From: UBA9619 sp964630665
GTDB lineage: Bacteria > Pseudomonadota > Gammaproteobacteria > Arenicellales > UBA868
Direction: 5' to 3'
Length of the DNA: 5,808 nt
Assembly: GCA_964630665.1 (NCBI GenBank)
Contig: CAZVVN010000128.1
Location: 1 to 5,808 of the forward strand
Below the pieces are notes generated by a model. It was not told the DNA's origin. It ran no database searches and was given only the letters and a program-made list of their open reading frames with translations. Shown here one piece after another: positions 1-5,558 of the stretch. The first letter of the stretch is position 1. Each line of letters opens with the position of its first letter. The translations under genes and the position numbers were made by a program.

Positions 1-691
1 TCAACTGCCTCGCCTGGGAATCGATGAAGCCGAGGTAACTCGGGCACTCGAAATAGACAGCAGCCACATCGTCACCCAATTTAGCCTGAAGCTCCGTTGG
101 TGAAATCAGCCCGGTTTCCAGGTCCCAGCCCACCTGATCGATATTGACCGTCGGTGACAGAAAGGTCTCGAACTGGGAACGCCGGTCAGCACCGATGGCT
201 CCAAGCAGAAGAACGCGCCGACGACCGGTAATCCGCGCTGCCATGGCCAGACTGCTGGCCGCGGCACCGGACCCATCATAGGTCGGTGGCGTCACCACCA
301 GCATACCCGTCAGCGCGCCCAGCATGCTCTGGTATTCAAAAAGGGCCTGGTACTTTCCAGGGCTGATGTGCGGATCGCCGACATAGGCCGTGAGGTATTC
401 CCCCCTTTGAGCAATCTCGTCACAAACGGCAGGAACATAGTGCCGGGCACAACCCCCGCCGAGGAATGACAGGTTCTGCCCCGCGTGCCTGTTATCGGAA
501 AGCAGCCCCTCGATGTGAGCCCGAAGATCAGCCTCGGAACGGATCGCAGGCGGCAGATCCAGCGAATCCCGGAACCTGATGTGCTGGGGGATGGTGTCGT
601 AGAGTTGATCGATCGAGTCGAGCCCGATTTCTCTCAGCATCCGCTGCTGAATCTCGGGAAGCGCATTTGGAATGTAGGGGTAGGCAGTCAC
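1..691 (-). CDS. GcvPA-like glycine dehydrogenase (decarboxylating) subunit 1, divergent paralog, N-terminal 230 residues (3' end off the window)
   Basis: Read on the minus strand from a GTG at 691, this frame is open for 230 codons to the window edge, about half of the usual ~450-residue GcvPA. The start region (YPYIPNALPEIQQRMLREIG, residues 4-23) matches the family opening, and SFLGGG..HYVPAV (75-89) and ALFEYQSMLGALTGM (116-130) are clear P-protein motifs. GcvPA pairs with GcvPB, which carries the PLP lysine, to decarboxylate glycine and load the lipoyl H-protein in the cytoplasm. Here the normally near-invariant YTPYQPEISQG loop reads YVGDPHISPG (103-112), one residue shorter, and the usual PNFFG motif is PSYLG (217-221), so this is a divergent member and its substrate may not be glycine. 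The GTG is the only standard start between the in-frame stop at 722-724 and Met18, but no good ribosome site precedes it. gcvPB would be expected beyond the left edge. Family call firm, reaction uncertain. Confidence 0.85.
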   Translation of the reverse strand, partial: MTAYPYIPNALPEIQQRMLREIGLDSIDQLYDTIPQHIRFRDSLDLPPAIRSEADLRAHIEGLLSDNRHAGQNLSFLGGGCARHYVPAVCDEIAQRGEYLTAYVGDPHISPGKYQALFEYQSMLGALTGMLVVTPPTYDGSGAAASSLAMAARITGRRRVLLLGAIGADRRSQFETFLSPTVNIDQVGWDLETGLISPTELQAKLGDDVAAVYFECPSYLGFIDSQARQL

Positions 692-720
692 GGGTTCAGC
701 GATAGTCGATATGTAGGTTG

Positions 721-739
721 GTCAGCTGACGTTCTAGAA
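721..739. promoter_or_regulatory. Two adjacent perfect palindromes in the divergent intergenic region
   Basis: GTCAGCTGAC (721-730) is a perfect 10-base palindrome, and one base later TTCTAGAA (732-739) is a perfect 8-base palindrome. They lie 30 to 49 bases upstream of the GTG start of the GcvPA-like gene, inside its predicted leader. They could be a regulator binding site or small leader hairpins. The rest of 692-939 shows no open reading frame I would accept. Confidence 0.3.
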
Positions 740-842
740 TCCGAACTACTGGTACTGAACAGCCTCTTTGGTCCGATCAGGGAATTATTGGAGCGACTCG
801 ATTAAGACTAACATTTGTGGTACCGGTTTCTCAGGAATTTGA

Positions 843-855
843 GTTATCTTATAAC
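843..855. promoter_or_regulatory. Inverted repeat GTTAT-CTT-ATAAC, possible operator
   Basis: GTTAT (843-847) and ATAAC (851-855) are perfect inverted copies around CTT. The repeat covers the predicted -10 box of the minus-strand promoter (846-851), a location typical of a repressor site. The arms are short and could be chance in an AT-rich patch. No regulator gene lies in the window to pair it with. Confidence 0.3.
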
Positions 856-874
856 GATGGATGGTATTGGCCAA
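846..874 (-). promoter_or_regulatory. Candidate sigma-70 promoter for the GcvPA-like gene
   Basis: On the minus strand, TTGGCC (874-869, four of six bases of TTGACA) is followed after 17 bases by TAAGAT (851-846, four of six of TATAAT). This would start transcription near 839 and give a leader of about 148 nt before the GTG at 691. It is the best-spaced pair I found on that strand in this gap, but both boxes are imperfect, so this is a prediction by eye. Confidence 0.35.
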
Positions 875-939
875 GGCACCGTTGATCAGGTTCGTTTGTT
901 GACGGGGCGCCAGCATACAGTTACTCATAAAGGCCCGGC

Positions 940-2352
940 ATGACTGATCTCGATCTTTGTTTTCGCTCAGCTTTGGAGCTCGCCAGTGATATCCGCACCA
1001 AGACAGTTTCACCGGTCGAAGTGATCGAAAACGCTCTGGCGAGAATCGACCAGGTCAATCCCAAGGTCAACGGATTCTGTTTTGTCTACGCTGACGAGGC
1101 CATGGATAAAGCCCGCCATGCCGAAGCTGACATTCAAGCTGGAAAAGATGTCGGCCCGCTGCACGGGGTTCCATTCGCGATCAAAGATTTCACACCGACG
1201 GCAGGCAAAAGAACCACTCTCGGATCCAAAATTTTCGAGCACTGGGTACCCGATCAGGACCCGCCCCTGGTTGAACGGCTGCTCAATGCCGGCGGCATCA
1301 TGATCGGTAAGACCACCACCCCGGAATTTGCCCACTCCAGCTTCACGGACAGCCCCCTCTGGGGTGCGACGCGCAACCCCTGGAACCTCGACTGTACAGC
1401 CGGAGGCTCCTCCGGCGGTTCGGCCGTTGCCGTCGCGACCGGCTGCGTTCCGATCGCTGAAGGGTCGGACGCCGGGGGTTCGATCCGGATTCCGGCTGCG
1501 CTCAGCGGTGTCGTCGGCCTCAAGCCCAGCTTTGGGCGCATTCCGATGGGGATTCTGCCGACTGCGTTCGATTCTATTTTTCATTTCGGCCCGCTGAGCC
1601 GTACGGTCTCTGATTCGGCGCTCTTTCTGAACCTCACCCAGGGTCCCGATGACCGTGACATCATGTCCCTGCCTGCAACAGCACCTATACCTGTACCCGT
1701 AGCCAGCCAGGTTGCCGACCTTCGTCTTGCCCTGTGCCCTGATCAGGGCTTTTTTGCACTGGATCCCGACGTTGAGGCCAACACCCATGCCAGCGCCGAG
1801 GCACTGCGTGAGGCAGGAGCTGTTGTGGAAGAGATACAATTGGGTTGGACCCGGCAGATCGTTGATGACTGGTTCCAGCACTGGGCGGTCTTTTTCGCTG
1901 CCTATTTTGAGCAACACCTGGACGAGTGGCAGGATCAGATGACCCCCGAGGTGGTCCAGATTATCCATTCTGGCCAAGCGGTTAAAGCAACCGACTTCAA
2001 GCGGCTCGAAGCTGCCCGCACCAAACAGTGGGAGACCCTGCGCCCGATCCTCAGTAAATTTGATGCCCTGCTGACCGCCACGATGGCATTACCCGCGCCG
2101 CTGGTCGGTGGGAAAGACTCTGATTACGACAGCAATGACGATGCGGGCCGATATCAAGGGCTCGACATGACCTGCACCCTGAATTTCGTCAGCCAGTGTC
2201 CGGCGGTCAGCGTGCCGTCCGGTTTTACTGCCGGTGGTCTTCCGACCGGATTGCAGATCGTGGGGCGCCGCTACGACGAGGCTACTGTCCTCAGGGTCGC
2301 TGGAGCCCTGGAGGTGGCCCAAAGCTGGGCCGGACTGCGACCACCGGTATGA
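940..2352 (+). CDS. Amidase-signature family hydrolase
   Basis: This 470-residue protein belongs to the amidase signature family of cytoplasmic enzymes that hydrolyse C-N amide bonds through a Ser-cisSer-Lys triad. All three catalytic residues are visible: Lys82 in GVPFAIKDF, Ser157 in the glycine/serine-rich GGSSGGSAVAVA stretch, and nucleophile Ser181 in GSDAGGSIRIPA. The 24-residue spacing between the serines is the family norm. The C-terminal part has the usual PAVSVPSGF and GLPTGLQIVGRRYDEA motifs. Length is normal and the gene looks intact. The ATG at 940 is preceded by AAAGG (929-933) at a 6-base spacing and opens like other family members. It is divergent from the GcvPA-like gene and 141 bp upstream of a transporter binding protein in the same direction, suggesting it cleaves an imported amide. 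GatA is unlikely because no gatC or gatB is adjacent. Substrate cannot be read from the sequence. Confidence 0.93.
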   Translation: MTDLDLCFRSALELASDIRTKTVSPVEVIENALARIDQVNPKVNGFCFVYADEAMDKARHAEADIQAGKDVGPLHGVPFAIKDFTPTAGKRTTLGSKIFEHWVPDQDPPLVERLLNAGGIMIGKTTTPEFAHSSFTDSPLWGATRNPWNLDCTAGGSSGGSAVAVATGCVPIAEGSDAGGSIRIPAALSGVVGLKPSFGRIPMGILPTAFDSIFHFGPLSRTVSDSALFLNLTQGPDDRDIMSLPATAPIPVPVASQVADLRLALCPDQGFFALDPDVEANTHASAEALREAGAVVEEIQLGWTRQIVDDWFQHWAVFFAAYFEQHLDEWQDQMTPEVVQIIHSGQAVKATDFKRLEAARTKQWETLRPILSKFDALLTATMALPAPLVGGKDSDYDSNDDAGRYQGLDMTCTLNFVSQCPAVSVPSGFTAGGLPTGLQIVGRRYDEATVLRVAGALEVAQSWAGLRPPV

Positions 2353-2362
2353 GAAAACGCGC

Positions 2363-2392
2363 TTGACTAAAGCACGAACGCCATGCTTAATT
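2363..2392 (+). promoter_or_regulatory. Candidate promoter for the transporter operon
   Basis: TTGACT (2363-2368, five of six consensus bases) is followed after 17 bases by CTTAAT (2386-2391, four of six); shifted by one base, TTAATT carries an upstream TG that could act as an extended -10. It lies just after the amidase stop codon, so the transporter may be transcribed separately as well as by read-through. A second CTTAAT lies at 2401-2406, and ATTCCT/AGGAAT arms (2390-2395, 2411-2416) form a weak inverted repeat beside it. Confidence 0.35.
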
Positions 2393-2481
2393 CCTCGGGA
2401 CTTAATAAAAAGGAATCTGGCGTCCAGCAACCTGCAACTGATGAACAAGAGACTCCGATTTTTCGACGATCAATACCCAAT

Positions 2482-2486
2482 AGGAG
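2482..2486 (+). promoter_or_regulatory. Ribosome binding site that fixes the binding-protein start
   Basis: AGGAG lies 7 bases before the ATG at 2494. An in-frame ATG at 2383 would add 37 residues with no such site and would bury the Tat signal deep in the chain, so 2494 is the better start. Confidence 0.8.
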
Positions 2487-2493
2487 ACAGGAG

Positions 2494-3639
2494 ATGAAAA
2501 CACGAACAGACATTGAAAAGTTTGTTGATGACTATCGCGGTGGCAAGCTGACCCGCCGACAGTTCAACAGGGGACTCGCATCTGTTGGCCTGATGTCCGT
2601 GATGATGCCAATCATGCCACGAATGGCAAACGCAGCGAGCGACGAGCATCCCACGCTTTATACCTGGGGTGGTTATGAGGTCCCGGAAATGCACGGCGAA
2701 TACATCGAAAAATACGGTGCATCGCCGAACATGTCGCTGTGGGGCGACGAAGAGGAAGCAGAGGCAAAGATGCGAGCGGGCTTTCACCCTGATATGTCTA
2801 TGCCCTGCTCCTACAAAGTCAAGAAGTGGACCGACCTTAATTTCATCAAACCGGTCGACACTGATCGGTTGAGCCACTGGGACGACTTGATTCCGGTCCT
2901 AAAAACCGTACCGGATACCTTTATCGGTGGCGACCGTATGATGGTGACCGCCTGGTGGGGCCTGACTTCAGTCACGTTCCGGACCGATATCGCACCGGAG
3001 TATATTCCTGAAGACAAGCACAGCTGGGGAATCTTGTGGGATCCAAAATACAAAGGGCGGCTGTCTATGATCGACAGCCTGATCGACGGCGTCATGGTTG
3101 CCGCGATCTACTCTGGCGCCAAGGACCCCTTCAACATGACCCCGGACGAGGTCGAGAAGGTAAGGCAACTGATGCGTGAGCAACGGCCGCTGTTGCGTTA
3201 CTACACCAATGACGTGACCAGTTGGGAACAGGCGCTGGCATCAGGTGAAGTGATTGCAGCCGCTTCGTGGAACGATACAGCGACCCGACTATCCAAGGAT
3301 GGACTGCCGATCATGTTCATGAATCCCAAGGAAGGACCGATGACGTGGACCTGCGGCCTGGTGCTGAACTCCTGGATCAAACCGGAAATGGAAGATCGCG
3401 CCTACGATCTGATGAACGCATTTCTGGCGCCATCAACTGGTGAGTTCTGGATTGGAGAGTTTGGTATGGGCCACTCCAACCTCAAATCCTACGACAAGTT
3501 CTCGGCCGACGAACTGAAGTCACGAGGCCTGCCGCCAGACGACGTTGAAGGCTACATTGCTGCAGGAATCTTCCAGGCGACCATCCAGAACGAGGCGGAG
3601 CTGCAAGGCATGTACGAAGAGGTCAAGGCCGGCCTCTGA
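2494..3639 (+). CDS. PotD-family ABC transporter periplasmic substrate-binding protein, Tat-exported
   Basis: This 381-residue protein is a PotD/PotF-type binding protein that would capture a solute in the periplasm and deliver it to the two permeases encoded downstream. The N-terminus has a twin-arginine signal, TRRQFNRGLASVGL (residues 20-33), a hydrophobic stretch, and a likely cleavage after ANA (45-47). The mature start LYTWGGYEVP matches PotD's LYFYNWTEYVP, and the end IYEEYYQKLKAG-like motif is seen as MYEEVKAGL. Compared with E. coli PotD, Trp229 and Trp255 are kept as Trp259 and Trp285 with identical 26-residue spacing, and Tyr37 and Tyr85 as Tyr61 and Tyr107. However Asp257, which recognises the polyamine, is Cys287, and Ser83 is Cys105. 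These are the only two cysteines in the protein. The ligand is therefore probably not plain spermidine or putrescine, and potD is not used as a symbol. Family firm, ligand unknown. Confidence 0.92.
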   Translation: MKTRTDIEKFVDDYRGGKLTRRQFNRGLASVGLMSVMMPIMPRMANAASDEHPTLYTWGGYEVPEMHGEYIEKYGASPNMSLWGDEEEAEAKMRAGFHPDMSMPCSYKVKKWTDLNFIKPVDTDRLSHWDDLIPVLKTVPDTFIGGDRMMVTAWWGLTSVTFRTDIAPEYIPEDKHSWGILWDPKYKGRLSMIDSLIDGVMVAAIYSGAKDPFNMTPDEVEKVRQLMREQRPLLRYYTNDVTSWEQALASGEVIAAASWNDTATRLSKDGLPIMFMNPKEGPMTWTCGLVLNSWIKPEMEDRAYDLMNAFLAPSTGEFWIGEFGMGHSNLKSYDKFSADELKSRGLPPDDVEGYIAAGIFQATIQNEAELQGMYEEVKAGL

Positions 3640-3668
3640 CCTGCCGTTTTCGGTGTTCGGGATAATAA

Positions 3669-3697
3669 GGAGGCAGGGTGCCAGGCGCCCTGCCTCT
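3669..3697 (+). terminator. GC-rich hairpin between binding-protein and permease genes (attenuator or mRNA-stabilising element)
   Basis: GAGGCAGGG (3670-3678) and CCCTGCCTC (3688-3696) form a perfect 9-bp stem, extendable inward by T-G, G-C and perhaps C-G pairs and outward by a G-T wobble, around a short loop. It sits 30 bases after the stop codon of the binding protein. The bases after it (TCTT) are a poor uridine run, so it is more likely a partial terminator or a 3' stabiliser that lets the binding protein be made in excess over the permeases than a full stop, since the permease genes clearly belong to the same system. Confidence 0.6.
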
Positions 3698-3798
3698 CTT
3701 GAATGACCCGATCAGGCTTTGTATCCACCAAGCCAGCAGAGCTTGTTTCACCTCGGCACAAAAACGCTAGTGTCAAACTCTCGCCAGCGAATCGCACC

Positions 3799-3811
3799 AC
3801 CCTGGCAGGGT
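3799..3811 (+). repeat. Small inverted repeat ACCCTG-G-CAGGGT upstream of the first permease
   Basis: The arms ACCCTG (3799-3804) and CAGGGT (3806-3811) are perfect inverted copies around one G. As RNA this would be a 5-bp stem with a 3-base loop, followed a few bases later by a run of T (3818-3822). It may be a weak pause or terminator element, a protein site, or chance. The remainder of the 3640-3843 gap holds no gene I can support. Confidence 0.3.
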
Positions 3812-3843
3812 TCTGCATTTTTATAGTCACGGAGTCGAACTAG

Positions 3844-4734
3844 ATGCAGGAAACCCTGTGGGCCCGTCTTCGGCGAGCACACCTGCAGAATCAGCAGTTT
3901 CGTGGTTATACGCTGCTCTCGCCAACACTCGGTTTCATGGTGCTGTTTCTGGCGCTGCCGATTGTGATCCTATTGGTACTGAGCTTCTGGACCCAGACCT
4001 ACGTCGATTTCAACAAGACATTTTCACTTGTAAATTACCAGAAGTTCTTTTCCAGGCCGATCTACTCTTTACTGCTGGGAAAATCGATCGCCATATCGCT
4101 GTGTGTCACGGTCGCCACTGTTCTGATCGCTTATCCGATGGCTTATTTTCTCGCCTTCCGGACCCAAGGCAATAAACTGTTTTGGCTGGTACTCGTCACG
4201 GTTCCGTTCTGGACCAGTTACCTGTTACGGGTATTCGCCTGGAAGATCATTCTCGGATACAACGGTGTTATTAACTCTGGATTTCTCTCCTTAGGGCTGA
4301 TCGAAGAACCTCTGCTTTTCCTCCTTTACAACCCTGGGGCCGTAATTATCACCCTGGCCCATGCCTGGGGCGCTTTCGCGATACTGCCGATCTATGTGTC
4401 CCTGGAAAAAATCGATCGCTCCCTACTCGAGGCGGCTACCGATCTCGGGGATTCTCTGGTCTCGCGATTCTTCCGGATCACACTGCCACTTTCGACGCCC
4501 GGCGTGATCGCTGCCACCATTTTTGTTTTCATCCCCACAGTCGGTGACTACGTCACGCCAACACTGGTCGGTGGTACCAATGGCATCATGATCGGAAATA
4601 TTATCCAATCCCAGTTCGGCAAAGCGAACAACTGGCCGATGGGTGCTGCTCTGGCGATTATTTCTATGGTTGCAATCACGATCCTCATTCTGCTCTATCT
4701 GTGGTGCATCAAAACGCTGAGGAAACGAATATGA
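3844..4734 (+). CDS. PotB-type ABC transporter inner-membrane permease
   Basis: This 296-residue integral membrane protein is the first of two permease subunits that form the transport channel with the downstream PotC-type protein. Hydrophobic segments lie near residues 24-48, 78-105, 112-132, 157-185, 217-240 and 267-288, giving the six spans usual for PotB/PotH proteins, with a positively charged N-terminus (RLRRAH). The cytoplasmic EAA loop that docks on the ATPase is clear: EAATDLG at 196-202 followed by RITLP at 211-215. The segment GDYVTPTLVGG (234-244) is characteristic of this subfamily. The ATG at 3844 is preceded by GGAG (3831-3834), 9 bases away, an acceptable if slightly long spacing. 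It is separated from the binding-protein gene by 204 bp with a hairpin, and its stop overlaps the next gene's start. Family firm; specificity is set by the binding protein and unknown. Confidence 0.93.
   Translation: MQETLWARLRRAHLQNQQFRGYTLLSPTLGFMVLFLALPIVILLVLSFWTQTYVDFNKTFSLVNYQKFFSRPIYSLLLGKSIAISLCVTVATVLIAYPMAYFLAFRTQGNKLFWLVLVTVPFWTSYLLRVFAWKIILGYNGVINSGFLSLGLIEEPLLFLLYNPGAVIITLAHAWGAFAILPIYVSLEKIDRSLLEAATDLGDSLVSRFFRITLPLSTPGVIAATIFVFIPTVGDYVTPTLVGGTNGIMIGNIIQSQFGKANNWPMGAALAIISMVAITILILLYLWCIKTLRKRI
4719..4722 (+). promoter_or_regulatory. Ribosome binding site of the second permease, inside the first permease gene
   Basis: GAGG lies 8 bases before the ATG at 4731, within the last codons of the upstream gene. 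This favours 4731 over the in-frame GTG- or ATG-like starts further upstream, which lie deep inside the upstream coding region, and fits coupled translation across the ATGA overlap. Confidence 0.7.
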
Positions 4735-5558
4735 GGGAGGGACTGACCTTAAAAGGGCGCCGTTTAGATTCGCTGTTCGTCTACGCGATGGCGTACCTGA
4801 CCTTTCTCTATGGTCCGGTTCTGTTTCTGCCGCTGTTTTCCTTTAACGACTCGCTCTATGTCGCCTTTCCCCTGAAGGGCTTTACGCTGGAATGGTACCG
4901 GGCGATGGCAGAACAAACCGCACTGGTGGAATCATTGCTGAACAGCCTGAAGGTTGCCGCGATCGTCTCTGTGATCAGTACCATTCTCGGCACACTGGCC
5001 GCAAAGGGGGTCACCCGTTATCGAGTTGCCGGCCAGGGAACTATTGTCGGATTCATCATGATTCCCTTGGTCATTCCTCTCATCATTCTTGGAATTTCTC
5101 TACTGGTGCTGATTAACAGCGTCGGATTACCGCTATCTCTGTTTACGATAGGAATCAGCCATGTTCTGATCACAGTACCGTTCGCGATGATGGTCATGAT
5201 CTCCCGCATGGAAGGGTTCGACAAGCACCTGGAGGAAACATCCTGGGACCTCGGCGAGAGTGGCTGGGTCACGTTCTGGCGCGTCACGTTCCCCCTCGTC
5301 CTCCCTGGCATCGTCGCCAGCCTGCTGCTGTGCTTCACCTGGTCTTTTGACGAATTCATCCTGGCCTTTTTCCTGGGAGGTAAGGAACCGACCCTGCCAC
5401 TGTATATCTGGAGCCAACTACGCTTCCCCAAGAAATTACCCAACGTGCTCGCATTGGGCACCTGTATCCTGCTGGCGTCGGCACTGATGATCATCGTCGC
5501 ATCGTGGATCCGGCACTTCGGCCTAAAGTCAGAGAAAAAAGACGAGGCACTTGTATGA
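4731..5558 (+). CDS. PotC-type ABC transporter inner-membrane permease
   Basis: This 275-residue protein is the second permease subunit. It has hydrophobic spans near residues 14-38, 65-92, 103-129, 134-157, 188-215 and 238-260, the six-span plan of PotC/PotI. The EAA loop is present in a variant form, ETSWDLG (169-175), followed by RVTFP (184-188); the two alanines of the EAA core are Thr and Ser here. SFDEFILAFFLGG (205-217) corresponds to the SFDD...G segment typical of PotC. The ATG overlaps the stop of the upstream gene (ATGA, 4731-4734) and its own stop overlaps the ATPase start (5555-5558), so the three genes form a tightly coupled unit. The start at 4731 gives the short charged N-terminus (MREGLTLKGRR) normal for the family. 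Family firm. Confidence 0.93.
   Translation: MREGLTLKGRRLDSLFVYAMAYLTFLYGPVLFLPLFSFNDSLYVAFPLKGFTLEWYRAMAEQTALVESLLNSLKVAAIVSVISTILGTLAAKGVTRYRVAGQGTIVGFIMIPLVIPLIILGISLLVLINSVGLPLSLFTIGISHVLITVPFAMMVMISRMEGFDKHLEETSWDLGESGWVTFWRVTFPLVLPGIVASLLLCFTWSFDEFILAFFLGGKEPTLPLYIWSQLRFPKKLPNVLALGTCILLASALMIIVASWIRHFGLKSEKKDEALV

Noticed and set aside
485..805. A 106-codon plus-strand open frame overlapping the GcvPA-like gene
   Set aside because: It is mostly antisense to conserved GcvPA sequence, and its remaining part in the intergenic region has no ribosome site or recognisable motif.
692..839. Glycine riboswitch in the long predicted leader of the GcvPA-like gene
   Set aside because: I looked for the conserved aptamer core and paired tandem aptamers and did not find them; the leader itself depends on an unproven promoter.
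899..927. TTGACG as -35 box of an amidase promoter
   Set aside because: The -35 match is good, but the base stretch at the right spacing (TACTCA) matches the -10 consensus at only two positions.
1009..1977. A 322-codon open frame on the minus strand opposite the amidase
   Set aside because: It lies wholly antisense to a well-supported amidase with all catalytic motifs, has low-complexity arginine/glycine-rich translation and no recognisable domain; it is a codon-bias shadow.
2383..2493. Upstream in-frame start for the binding protein
   Set aside because: No ribosome site, and it would place the Tat motif about 57 residues into the chain; the ATG at 2494 has AGGAG at good spacing.
3799..3822. 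Full rho-independent terminator just before the first permease
   Set aside because: The stem is only five pairs and the T run is offset by several bases; it would also cut the transporter operon apart, so it is listed only as a small inverted repeat.
3822..3827. TATAGT as -10 box of a separate permease promoter
   Set aside because: There is no matching -35 at 16-18 bases, and transcription would begin at or after the ribosome binding site.
4701..4730. Upstream in-frame start for the second permease
   Set aside because: The added ten residues have no family match and the ATGA overlap with a GAGG site points to 4731.
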